Source: Flammeovirgaceae bacterium UBA2371
GTDB taxonomy: Bacteria; Bacteroidota; Bacteroidia; Cytophagales; Cyclobacteriaceae
NCBI GenBank assembly: GCA_002345965.1
Contig: DDTF01000003.1
Span: 5,966-69,965 of the forward strand
DNA: 64,000 nucleotides
Direction: 5' to 3'
Positions 54,913 through 63,269 of this stretch are shown here, one piece after another; position 1 is the stretch's first letter, and each line of letters starts with the position of its first letter. A program made the position numbers and the translations under genes. The notes beneath the pieces were generated by a model. It was not told where the DNA came from. It saw nothing but the letters and a program-made list of their open reading frames with translations, and ran no database searches.

Positions 54913-56109
54913 GTGAAATACGATGTAGTGGTTATCGGTGGAGGAATCGTGGGCCTTGCCACGGCACTCCAACTACAAAACGCCAATCCCAATATCAAGC
55001 TGGTTTTACTGGAGAAAGAAGATGCGCTGGCAAAACATCAAACCGGAAATAACAGTGGCGTCATTCACTCCGGTATCTATTACAAACCAGGCAGCTTAAA
55101 GGCAACCAACTGCATCAGAGGTTATCACCTGCTCATCGACTTTTGCAAGATGAATGCCATCCCCTATGAGTTGTGTGGAAAGATCATTGTGGCCACCAGT
55201 GAAGAAGAAATTCCCTTGTTGAACAATCTTTACGAACGAGGTCTGCAAAACGGACTTACAGGAATGAAAAAGATCAACAAGGACGAGCTGAAAGAATATG
55301 AACCACACGTTAGCGGAATGGCCGGTGTGGTAGTACCTCAAACCGGAATTGTTGATTACAAATTGGTGGCACAAAAATATGGAGAACTGATTGGTGCAAA
55401 AGGAGGTGAAATAAAATTAGGCGAACGCGTGATCGAGATCCAGGAGAACGATTCATCCTGTGTAGTCGTTTCGCAAAAGGAAACGTACAGCACACAACTG
55501 GTCATCAATTGTTGTGGATTATATTCCGATAAAGTTGCCCGGTTTACTTCACCTGAACTTAATGTTAAGATCATTCCTTTCAGAGGCGAATATTACAAGT
55601 TGAAAAAGGAAAAAGAGTATCTGGTAAAGAATCTGATTTATCCGGTACCTGATCCCAACTTTCCTTTCCTGGGCGTACACTTTACGCGTATGGCCGGAGG
55701 AGGCATAGAGGCAGGACCCAATGCCGTGTTGGCGTTTAGCCGCGAAGGTTATAAGAAAAGTGATATTAACCTGAGAGAACTGGCCGAGTCATTGGCCTGG
55801 CCCGGATTTCAGAAGGTAGCATTCAAATACTGGAAAACTGGTATGGGTGAAATGTACAGGTCTTTCTCCAAAGCAGCGTTTGTAAAAGCCCTGCAGAAAC
55901 TAATTCCTGAAATACAAAAAGAGGACCTTGAAGAAGGTGGGGCTGGTGTGAGAGCCCAGGCATGCGATCGCAACGGTGGACTGGTAGATGACTTTATGAT
56001 TGTGGAAAAGAAACACGTCATCAATGTGTGCAATGCACCCTCTCCTGCCGCAACCTCTTCACTGGCCATTGGCGAAACCATCGCTCAACTGGCCAGCAAA
56101 AAGTTTTAA
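54913..56109 (+). CDS. lhgO: L-2-hydroxyglutarate oxidase
   Basis: A 398-residue FAD-dependent enzyme starting at a GTG. The Rossmann motif VVIGGGIVGLATALQLQ opens the protein, followed by EKEDALAKHQTGNNSGVIHSGIYYKPGSLKATNC, the typical LhgO segment. Near the end comes EEGGAGVRAQACDRNGGLVDDF. It oxidises L-2-hydroxyglutarate to 2-oxoglutarate, feeding electrons to the quinone pool. A TAGTTTCG near-match is located before the GTG, so it may have its own promoter. Convergent with ridA. Confidence 0.9.
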   Translation: MKYDVVVIGGGIVGLATALQLQNANPNIKLVLLEKEDALAKHQTGNNSGVIHSGIYYKPGSLKATNCIRGYHLLIDFCKMNAIPYELCGKIIVATSEEEIPLLNNLYERGLQNGLTGMKKINKDELKEYEPHVSGMAGVVVPQTGIVDYKLVAQKYGELIGAKGGEIKLGERVIEIQENDSSCVVVSQKETYSTQLVINCCGLYSDKVARFTSPELNVKIIPFRGEYYKLKKEKEYLVKNLIYPVPDPNFPFLGVHFTRMAGGGIEAGPNAVLAFSREGYKKSDINLRELAESLAWPGFQKVAFKYWKTGMGEMYRSFSKAAFVKALQKLIPEIQKEDLEEGGAGVRAQACDRNGGLVDDFMIVEKKHVINVCNAPSPAATSSLAIGETIAQLASKKF

Positions 56110-56119
56110 ACTGTAAATG

Positions 56120-56512
56120 TTAATCTGCTTTGATGGCAGTCACTTCGATCTCAAGCAAGTGATCAGGATCAATCAGTTTACTTATTTCAATCATTGAAGT
56201 AACTGGCTTGATGGTGCCGAAAAACTCACCATGTGCCTTGCCGATCTCTTCCCAACGGCTGATGTCAGTCACGAACATCCTTGTGCGCACTACATCCTTT
56301 AATTCAAATCCAGCTTTGGTCAATACCTTTTCAATCTTTTGAAGGATAAACTTTGCCTGCAGATAATGGTCTCCTCTACCCACCAAAGCGCCTGTCTCAT
56401 CTACCGCTACCGTACCTGATATTTCCAGTTGATTTCCTATCTGCACGGCCCTGCTGTAGCCTACGATGTCTTCCCACTTGGCACCCGAAGAGAAATTTGT
56501 TCTTTTGTTCAT
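56120..56512 (-). CDS. RidA-family protein (YjgF/YER057c/UK114)
   Basis: A 130-residue protein from the ATG at 56512 (MNKRTNFSSGAKWEDIVGYSRAV); the longer frame upstream has no coding support. The RidA signature is present as GALVGRGDHYLQAKFILQKIEKVLTKAGFELKDVVRTRMFVTDISRWEEI, with the conserved Arg. Such proteins hydrolyse reactive enamine/imine intermediates, and some have other roles. It is divergent from the ThiF-rhodanese gene, 63 bp apart. Confidence 0.85.
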   Translation of the reverse strand: MNKRTNFSSGAKWEDIVGYSRAVQIGNQLEISGTVAVDETGALVGRGDHYLQAKFILQKIEKVLTKAGFELKDVVRTRMFVTDISRWEEIGKAHGEFFGTIKPVTSMIEISKLIDPDHLLEIEVTAIKAD

Positions 56513-56575
56513 TTGAATTGGTAATTTAATACTGCGGCAAGTATCGTAAATTGGAAAGAAATAAACGTAAGTAGG

Positions 56576-57697
56576 TTGGAAGATTTTAGCAAGAAAGAAC
56601 TGGAGCGCTACAGTAGGCATTTTGTTCTCCCCCAATTTGGAATGGAAGGGCAACAAAAATTGAAGCAAGCTGCTGTTGCCGTGGTAGGTGCCGGTGGCCT
56701 GGGCTGTCCTGTACTGCAGTACCTTTCTGCCGCGGGCGTGGGCAACATTGGAATATTTGATTATGACACGGTGAGTGAATCCAATTTGCAACGGCAGGTA
56801 TTGTATGGAGTTGCCGACATTGGTAAATCAAAAGCCAAGCAGGCTGCGAAAAGACTTAAGGAACAAAATCCGCACATTAAGATACAGGTGATTGAAGGTA
56901 AACTGATTTCTTCCAACACCCTGGAGCTGCTAAAACCTTTTGATATCGTTGTGGATTGTACTGATAATTTCCCTACCCGGTACCTGCTCAATGATGCGTG
57001 CGTACTTTTGGACAAACCGCTGGTGTATGGATCCATCTTCAGGTATGAAGGACAGGTAGCGGTATTCAATTGGAAGCAGAGTGCCAATTACCGGGATTTA
57101 TATCCTGCACCACCTGCGCCAGATGCTGTGCCCAATTGTGAGGAAGGTGGAGTGTTGGGCGTGTTGCCTGGTATCATCGGGTGCCTGCAGGCCAATGAGG
57201 TCATCAAAATTATCGCAGGTATTGGTGAGCCCCTTACCAACAAAGTGCTTTTGACGGATACACTCAACCTGGAGACACGCGTTGTTAAATTTCCAAACCG
57301 CAATGAACGGAATTCTATAAAAAAACTAATAGATTACGACTCATTTTGTGGCCTACAAGAATCTAAAAAAAACATGGACCTAAAAGAAGTAACCGTAATT
57401 GAATTACAGCAGTTAAGAGAAAATGGCGAAGATTTTCAATTAATAGATGTACGGGAGCAATATGAAAGGGAAATATGCCACATCAATGGCGAGCACATTC
57501 CATTGGCAGAAATACCGCACTGTATAGACAAAATCAGCCGTCACAAGAAGGTGATTATCCATTGCCGAAGTGGTTCACGAAGTGGTAACACAGTGAAATG
57601 GCTGGAAAGGAATCACAATTTTGAAAATGTCTACAACCTGAAAGGAGGCATACTTGCCTGGGCAGATCAAATTGACACCTCCATGAGCAAGTACTAG
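56576..57697 (+). CDS. ThiF/MoeB-family E1-like adenylyltransferase fused to a rhodanese domain
   Basis: A 373-residue fusion starting at TTG. The E1-like half (~1-250) has the ATP-binding GAGGLGCPVLQYL, the RQVLY loop and the catalytic-Cys region VPNCEEGGVLG. The rhodanese half (~280-373) has its active-site Cys in IIHCRSGSRSG. This layout matches MOCS3/MoeBR proteins that activate and sulfurate a ubiquitin-like carrier (MoaD/ThiS type). The usual zinc-binding CxxC pairs are missing (the YRDLYPAPP segment lacks the CxxC). No carrier-protein gene is nearby. Monocistronic; convergent with a symporter gene (4-bp gap). Confidence 0.85.
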   Translation: MEDFSKKELERYSRHFVLPQFGMEGQQKLKQAAVAVVGAGGLGCPVLQYLSAAGVGNIGIFDYDTVSESNLQRQVLYGVADIGKSKAKQAAKRLKEQNPHIKIQVIEGKLISSNTLELLKPFDIVVDCTDNFPTRYLLNDACVLLDKPLVYGSIFRYEGQVAVFNWKQSANYRDLYPAPPAPDAVPNCEEGGVLGVLPGIIGCLQANEVIKIIAGIGEPLTNKVLLTDTLNLETRVVKFPNRNERNSIKKLIDYDSFCGLQESKKNMDLKEVTVIELQQLRENGEDFQLIDVREQYEREICHINGEHIPLAEIPHCIDKISRHKKVIIHCRSGSRSGNTVKWLERNHNFENVYNLKGGILAWADQIDTSMSKY

Positions 57698-57701
57698 TCG
57701 C

Positions 57702-59087
57702 TCACCTGGAATCTCTTTCGGGCCACACCAGACTCCCCACAATCAACATGGATATACTAACCAGCGTTGCCGGCACCAGACTGGGGATTTCTATAGTATA
57801 AATCCACTTGAAAAACAGCCATGTTGCCAAACCTGTTACCATGGCTAAAACAGCTCCTGCACTGCTGGTTCTCTTCCAGTACATGCCAAAAGTGAGTGGT
57901 GCAAAAAGCGAGACCAAACTAAGAATAGATGACTCAGCTACCAGCTCGTAAATGTTTTCGCGCATACACGCCATCACAGTAGCGATGGTTGCAAACAATA
58001 AAATAGAAACCCTGGTAACGTAGAGCAGTTTTTGATCCGACAAGGTATTTTTCATCAGGGGTTTTACAAGGTTCTCGGAGAATATCGCAGCCGGTGCCAG
58101 GATGGCTGAACTCGTTGTACTCATGATTGCCGATAACAGAGACCCAAAGAACAATATCTGAATGGGCATGGCCGTATGCATCATCACCATGTTTGGCAAC
58201 GCCAGCTGGGCATCCCCTTCCAATTGGCCACCATACAAATGCTTGGTGCACAAACTGATAAATAGCGGCAACATGGCAATAGTCAGGTATAAACCTGCCG
58301 CAATAAAACACGACCGTACTGCTATCTTTACGGAGCCAGAAGACATAACGCGCTGGAACACATCCTGAGACGGGATAGAACCCAATCCCAATACAGACCA
58401 TGCGGCTATGTAAGTGATGATCTCCTTTCCATCCCAGGAAGGAATAAACCTGAAATTGCGTGGATGTACTTCATTCAAAACGTTGGCCACTCCTCCTGCC
58501 TCATTGGCAAGCACAAAGGCCAACACCAATAACCCACCTACGATGATAATACTTTGGATAAAGTCGGTAACAGAAATCGCCCACATACCTCCTATATACG
58601 TATAGAACGTTACCACCACAGAACTCAAAACAACGCCCTGCCATACTTCAATACCAGCCACTACATTCAAGATAAGTCCCATCGCCACCAACTGAGCAGC
58701 GATATAACCTACATAAGGGGGAGCTAGAAAGACACTGGCAGCCAACTCAGTCCTTCTGCCAAAACGATGACGAAAGAAATCTCCCAATGTAAGGAGGTTC
58801 ATGTTGTACAGCTTTCGGGCAAAGAACAGTCCGAATAAAATCAGGCAGAGGGCCGCACCAAAAGGATCTTCGATTACTGCATACAAGCCCCCTTCCAGAA
58901 ATTCTGCAGACGCACCAAAAACAGTCTCGGATCCAAACCAGGTAGCAAATAGGGCAGCCGCGCTTAACATAATTGGCAAACTTCGGCCTGCGAGCATAAA
59001 ATCACCTGTGGTTTTCACTTTTCGTGAGGCCCAATAGCCAACGGCCACGGTTAATGCCAGGTAAGCAATTATGGAAGCTAGTAGCAA
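57702..59087 (-). CDS. Sodium:solute symporter (SSS family)
   Basis: A 461-residue membrane protein with about 12-13 helices. It carries the opening VGYWASRKVKTTGDFMLAGRSLPIMLSAAALFATWFGSETVFG and the conserved FYTYIGGMWAISVTDFIQ. It resembles the proline/pantothenate-type group, but the substrate cannot be given. Its relation to the other SSS gene at 38.5 kb is only at the family level. Upstream lies an 84-bp gap to the DUF5777 gene. Confidence 0.88.
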   Translation of the reverse strand: MLLASIIAYLALTVAVGYWASRKVKTTGDFMLAGRSLPIMLSAAALFATWFGSETVFGASAEFLEGGLYAVIEDPFGAALCLILFGLFFARKLYNMNLLTLGDFFRHRFGRRTELAASVFLAPPYVGYIAAQLVAMGLILNVVAGIEVWQGVVLSSVVVTFYTYIGGMWAISVTDFIQSIIIVGGLLVLAFVLANEAGGVANVLNEVHPRNFRFIPSWDGKEIITYIAAWSVLGLGSIPSQDVFQRVMSSGSVKIAVRSCFIAAGLYLTIAMLPLFISLCTKHLYGGQLEGDAQLALPNMVMMHTAMPIQILFFGSLLSAIMSTTSSAILAPAAIFSENLVKPLMKNTLSDQKLLYVTRVSILLFATIATVMACMRENIYELVAESSILSLVSLFAPLTFGMYWKRTSSAGAVLAMVTGLATWLFFKWIYTIEIPSLVPATLVSISMLIVGSLVWPERDSR

Positions 59088-59171
59088 CTCCTGTTCAAGG
59101 TTAATTCAGAAAGTGCTAAAAGTATTAAACCCTGTTCTATATACAAGGGGCTTATTTAAGGAATAAGAAAC

Positions 59172-60050
59172 TTATTTTGGATGAATCAATTGAAAGTTTC
59201 TGGTTATGTTAAATCCAAAATGGATGTCGCCATCAAAAAAATCACCTTGCGTTTCGCTGACCACCGCCCGTGTGAACATCCCCAGGCTGTTGGTGAACAC
59301 CAATTGAAATACATGCCCTCCTGTTTCAATGTCCACTCCAAGGCCAATCGCGTCATAATCAGATGAATTAATTACTTTGTTTACCCGATAGAAGTAGTCA
59401 CCCGATAATGCCAAGCTACGGGTAATTTTATGCCTCGCTCCCAAACCTAAAGCAAAGTCATCCTTGTTATCAGCAGGACCGATGACCTCATTTCGATGTA
59501 CAAAAATGGGTTCTAATTGCAACGAGAAATTTGGCGTCAGCTTTCTGGCAATTAGCAATTCAAATGCATAAGCAAGTCGATCATTCAATTGTACCTGAGG
59601 ATTAAACTTAGCCTGAGGAGAAGTTTTTATATATCCCGATGCAATGGCCGTAATTGTTGGAAGGAATGCATGCTCATCATTTTGGCGTAATACCTTGTAT
59701 TTGACATACCCATCGAATGTTTTGTCTACGGAAGTTCTTCCCACGCTAATCCCTAGCCGGTCCGTTAAACCATACTCTAATCCTAGACGTACAAAAGCAT
59801 TGTCCAATCCCCAAAAATTATATGAACCTGAATTGAGTCTACCAAAACGGTGAGAAAAAATAAATTCCAATTCCCCTTTGCCGCGTGTTTCTACAGAATG
59901 ACTATTTACAATACGAGAACCACTAAAAGTTTGAATGGTATAATTGGTTTTTTGAGATTGCTCTTTTTCAAGTTGTTGCATCAAATCATCTTGAGCAAAA
60001 ACGTCCAAACACACAAGGCACATTAATCCATGAAGTACTGCTTTATTCAT
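59172..60050 (-). CDS. DUF5777-type outer-membrane beta-barrel protein
   Basis: A 292-residue protein with a signal peptide (MNKAVLHGLMCLVCLDVFAQ). It has a conserved segment ETRGKGELEFIFSHRFGRLNSGSYNFWGLDNAFVRLGLEYGLTDRLGISVGRT, then alternating strands to the C-terminus (FNITRNFQLIHPK), as in the DUF5777 family of Bacteroidota. Its ATG overlaps the YceI stop (ATGA), so the two are translationally coupled. Function unknown; the operon suggests an electron-transfer or lipid-carrier envelope role. Confidence 0.8.
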   Translation of the reverse strand: MNKAVLHGLMCLVCLDVFAQDDLMQQLEKEQSQKTNYTIQTFSGSRIVNSHSVETRGKGELEFIFSHRFGRLNSGSYNFWGLDNAFVRLGLEYGLTDRLGISVGRTSVDKTFDGYVKYKVLRQNDEHAFLPTITAIASGYIKTSPQAKFNPQVQLNDRLAYAFELLIARKLTPNFSLQLEPIFVHRNEVIGPADNKDDFALGLGARHKITRSLALSGDYFYRVNKVINSSDYDAIGLGVDIETGGHVFQLVFTNSLGMFTRAVVSETQGDFFDGDIHFGFNITRNFQLIHPK

Positions 60051-60580
60051 AATGCTTCGTAGGTGAATTCAATTTTAATTTCAATACGTTCCGCAATGTT
60101 TTGCCACAATAGTTTCGGTATCTTGATTTTGTAGTCATCCAGCTCAACATCAAATGCCGATGACATTATTAGTTTCTTATCCACCCGAGATATAGTTCCC
60201 GTTGTTATTACCTCGTTGGTTTGACCATGAATGGTAAGCAGCCCGGTAGCCTGAACGGTCTGGTCCGTTGTAAAATTACTTTGGTATCCACTGATTTTTC
60301 CTTTGAATGAGGCCGTTGGAAACTTTCCCGACTCCATGTACTTCTCGTTGAAGTGCTGCTGCATTAAAGCTTTTTCAAATACAAATTCATCAATGCGAAC
60401 CAAGAAGACTATTTCCCCTGTATCACTATTAAAAAGACTATTAGCCCCTGTATTATAGGCTGCAATATTTTCAACTGGGGCTTCAGAAAAAAAAGAAATA
60501 TTAGATTGAATGCTCTTGTATTTTTGCGCGTGAGTCACCGCCATCACCAAACACAAAAGTGCAGCTATATAATATTTCAT
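60047..60580 (-). CDS. YceI-family periplasmic protein
   Basis: A 177-residue protein: signal peptide MKYYIAALLCLVMAVTHAQ, then a lipocalin-like barrel with the YceI pattern ISFFSEAPVENIAAYNTGANSLFN ... FEKALMQQHFNEKYMESGKFPTASFKGKI. YceI proteins bind isoprenoid lipids such as quinone-like molecules. It sits between the cytochrome lipoprotein (15-bp gap) and the DUF5777 barrel (4-bp overlap). Confidence 0.9.
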   Translation of the reverse strand: MKYYIAALLCLVMAVTHAQKYKSIQSNISFFSEAPVENIAAYNTGANSLFNSDTGEIVFLVRIDEFVFEKALMQQHFNEKYMESGKFPTASFKGKISGYQSNFTTDQTVQATGLLTIHGQTNEVITTGTISRVDKKLIMSSAFDVELDDYKIKIPKLLWQNIAERIEIKIEFTYEAL

Positions 60581-60595
60581 TAATGGAAATTTGAC

Positions 60596-61414
60596 TTAGT
60601 TATTTTTCGCTCCATCATCTACCCAACACGCAATAAGATCAATCTGAGCCTGAGTTAAACTTCCGGTTTGAGGCATACTTCGGTCACCAGTTCTGGTTTT
60701 AATACTGGCTGCATTGGCTTGAACATTACTAAATACAGTCCAATTCCTGCTGGCTCCGTTATCCCCATTATGACAACCTGAGATTGCACATTTAGTAGCT
60801 ATAATGGGTTGAATCTGACTTGCAAAACTAACTCCGGTATCTCCTTTTTCAACGGTCGTGTTTTTAACAAAAACGCATCCATCCTTGTCCTTTACTGAAA
60901 TCGCATAGTTGCCTGCTTTTAGCCCGGTAAAAGAGGAAGATGAATTAAAATCACCATTATCCAGACTGTACTCATAGGGGCTTACACCCCCCTGCACCAT
61001 CGCTGTGATAGTGCCATTTGCAGTTGTACAACCTGTATTTTTGGTAGAGCTGGTTGTCAAACTCAGCGTAGATCCAGCGGCCTTTAAAGTGACCTCAAGC
61101 GTACGTTCGCATGTATTCGCATCGGTAACCGAAATTAAATAAGTGCCGGCTGGCAATCCTTGAAAACTTCCTGTTTGATTGGTTGTACTACCTAATGTGA
61201 AAGTAAATGGGCCCTTACCATCGATGGTCACTACAGCTATAGACCCATCTGATGCACTACAGCTTGTGGCGTCAATGCTGCTTTGCAAGGTAATGTCAAA
61301 GCTAGAAAGTGCACAATCTACAGGTTGCACCTCCTCTTCAGTGGAGCAGCCAGCAAGAATGATTACTGCTACCGTAAATAAAACAACAATAGAAGTGGTA
61401 TATGTCTCTTTCAT
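60596..61414 (-). CDS. Lipoprotein with two SprB-like repeats fused to a cytochrome c-type haem domain
   Basis: A 272-residue protein: signal MKETYTTSIVVLFTVAVIILAGC (lipobox Cys23), then two SprB-type modules (~30-110 and ~110-190; for example GTITAMVQGGVSPYEYSLDNG ... FTGLKAGNYAISVKDKDGC). A haem-binding region follows with an unusual C209-x4-C214-H215 motif (KCAISGCHNG). The end (RSMPQTGSLTQAQIDLIACWVDDGA) has the cytochrome c distal-Met pattern. It is the first gene of an operon with YceI and DUF5777. Confidence 0.8.
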   Translation of the reverse strand: MKETYTTSIVVLFTVAVIILAGCSTEEEVQPVDCALSSFDITLQSSIDATSCSASDGSIAVVTIDGKGPFTFTLGSTTNQTGSFQGLPAGTYLISVTDANTCERTLEVTLKAAGSTLSLTTSSTKNTGCTTANGTITAMVQGGVSPYEYSLDNGDFNSSSSFTGLKAGNYAISVKDKDGCVFVKNTTVEKGDTGVSFASQIQPIIATKCAISGCHNGDNGASRNWTVFSNVQANAASIKTRTGDRSMPQTGSLTQAQIDLIACWVDDGAKNN

Positions 61415-61703
61415 ATTAACAATGATCTAATAAAAGATAAGAATAAATATGTTCAAACACACACTAAACAGTCTGCTTAGTAGCCTTATTGTATCCAAAA
61501 TACCCCAACATGCAGGAGGGTTGATGACAATGGTGTGACAAAAAAAGTGGATACCCCTAAAAGAGAAAATCCCCCGAAGTCCTTGACCTCAGGGGATAAT
61601 CCTGTCTATAGTTGGCTTTAATCTGATACTAAAGTACAGCGGTCCTACTCTTTATGAAACTCCCTTCCGGCAACCTGAACTTTAAGTTGACGAACCGCTG
61701 ATT
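61415..61703. other. Intergenic region, 289 bp
   Basis: Between the SprB-cytochrome operon and the 63-residue membrane protein (both minus strand). It holds the strong terminator at 61566-61597 and the promoter region of the cytochrome operon. No tRNA, riboswitch or gene seen. Confidence 0.5.
61566..61597 (-). terminator. Terminator hairpin downstream of the 63-residue membrane protein
   Basis: On the minus strand the ATCCCC/GGGGAT ends, plus an inner TGAGGTC/GACTTCG arm (with G-U pairs) and a three-base loop, make a 13-bp stem followed by a TTTT run. Confidence 0.65.
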
Positions 61704-61895
61704 TTAGCGATAAGTGGCTTTGATTGAATCTTTAACAGTGGAGTCTGGGGCTACCAATTGCTTTTTGATACGCTCCTTTAACTGTGATTTGGAGCCTGGA
61801 AAGGTAGTGCGTCTACTAATATCATAACTGATAATGGCAAGACCTATAAAAAACAGTATTGCTACCCCAACAAATACTTTTTTTGATTTAGTCAT
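61704..61895 (-). CDS. Small single-pass membrane protein
   Basis: A 63-residue protein starting MTKSKKVFVGVAILFFIGLAIISYDISRR: one membrane helix (~7-25), then a basic, soluble tail (KSQLKERIKKQLVAPDSTVKDSIKATYR). The presence of a strong terminator 100 bp after the stop supports transcription. No family is recognised and the function is unknown. Confidence 0.55.
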   Translation of the reverse strand: MTKSKKVFVGVAILFFIGLAIISYDISRRTTFPGSKSQLKERIKKQLVAPDSTVKDSIKATYR

Positions 61896-61966
61896 CTTTT
61901 ACGGTAAGCTTTGACAATCATAACCATACAAAAGTAGCCATAATTATCACTGAAAGCCTCATCGTA

Positions 61967-62980
61967 CTAGCCCGATGGTAATGTGTCTTTCTGCTCAGTT
62001 TTTCTTTTGAACATTTTCCGATAGTCCTTAACCGATAAACCGCACTTTTGTTTAAAGAGCCTTCTGAATGAATTCGCGTCCGTATAGCCTATTCGATTCA
62101 AAATCTGGTCGAGGGTTAAATCAGAGGTTTCCAACAATAATTTGGCTACGTCCACACGAACATCCTGCAAATATTGTATCGGAGATTTATTAACGGCCGA
62201 TTTAAATCGTCTTACGAAGGTTCTCAACCCCAGGTTAACAGCTTTGGCTACATCACCTATGTCAAATGATTTATGCAGGTTGACTTGCATCCAAAATTGA
62301 GCTTGACTAATCCGCTCATCATTGTGTTCAATCTGCAAATGCAGATTTAACGATACCTGTGCAGTTCTGTCACTGTTAATAGAAATATAGCGCATACATA
62401 ACATGGCTACATGATGTCCCGCGATCACCTCCATTAATTTTAAGGCAAGATCAAAATGGGCAATAAAAGAACCGGCAGCAAAAATCCGCTCATCCACTAT
62501 AATCGATTGATCGGCCAAAACCTTTGTGGCTGGAAAGTTCTTTGAATACAAATCACTTAACCACCAGCTTGTGGTGGTGGTTCGGTTTTCCATGATACCT
62601 GCCTCTGCCAATATAAAAGCACCGTTGCAGGCAGTGGCGATCAATGCACCCTGCTTGTATTGCGTATTTAAATAGTCACCTGCCCAAGAAGCGACTTCAG
62701 CAGCGTCATTCATCACCTGCCTATCATTCACATAGTAGTAAGCGGGTACAAAAACAATATCAGCTTTTTGTGAAGAAAGTCTACCGTCCAGTTTCATTTT
62801 AAGTCCCGAGAAACTATGAATTGGATCTTCACTATTGGACAGAAATTTCCACGAAAACAAAGGACGCGATCCCTTCTTACTTCTTTTCCAGATCATGTTG
62901 GCGATCTTGAACAAATCAATGAACGATGTGATGCTCGAACCCAGACAATTATCGAATCCGATAACAACAATATTATACAT
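61967..62980 (-). CDS. AraC-family regulator with DJ-1/PfpI-like N-terminal domain (GlxA type)
   Basis: A 337-residue protein. Residues ~1-190 form a DJ-1/PfpI-like domain (IVVIGFDNCLGSSITSFIDLFKIA ... GALIATACNGAFILAEAG with the nucleophile-elbow Cys). Residues ~225-325 are an AraC double helix-turn-helix (IGDVAKAVNLGLRTFVRRFKSAVNKSPIQYLQDVRVDVAKLLL ... IGYTDANSFRRLFKQKCGLSVKDYR). Its targets are unknown, though it is divergent from the secreted protein gene at 63270. Confidence 0.9.
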   Translation of the reverse strand: MYNIVVIGFDNCLGSSITSFIDLFKIANMIWKRSKKGSRPLFSWKFLSNSEDPIHSFSGLKMKLDGRLSSQKADIVFVPAYYYVNDRQVMNDAAEVASWAGDYLNTQYKQGALIATACNGAFILAEAGIMENRTTTTSWWLSDLYSKNFPATKVLADQSIIVDERIFAAGSFIAHFDLALKLMEVIAGHHVAMLCMRYISINSDRTAQVSLNLHLQIEHNDERISQAQFWMQVNLHKSFDIGDVAKAVNLGLRTFVRRFKSAVNKSPIQYLQDVRVDVAKLLLETSDLTLDQILNRIGYTDANSFRRLFKQKCGLSVKDYRKMFKRKTEQKDTLPSG

Positions 62981-63269
62981 AAAACTGATAAGTCAATTTC
63001 AGCAATGAATATGTCCTAAATGGCATATCCGATTTTCCCTCTCTTTTAGTTAGTTCTTCCTTTATTTGGAAGTGCCGGTTCGATGTGTATGCGTTGTGAG
63101 GCGAAATGTCCTTCAAGGCCCCGCAGTAATATTTTGTTTTGTGATGATAATAAGCGCTTTTAAAATAATCACAATCTGCTCCCTTAGCTGCAGAATAATG
63201 AGAATACGGAATTGGCACAAGAAGGATTCATTTATTACCTAAAAAAACCTAGAATTTAAATCGAGAACT
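62981..63269. other. Divergent intergenic region
   Basis: 289 bp between the AraC-type gene and the secreted protein gene. It must contain both promoters; no clear TAnnTTTG, sigma-54 site or inverted repeat was found. Confidence 0.4.

Noticed and set aside
63200..63240. TGGCAC near 63214 as a sigma-54 (-24) element
   Set aside because: The following bases do not give TTGCA/T at the required spacing.
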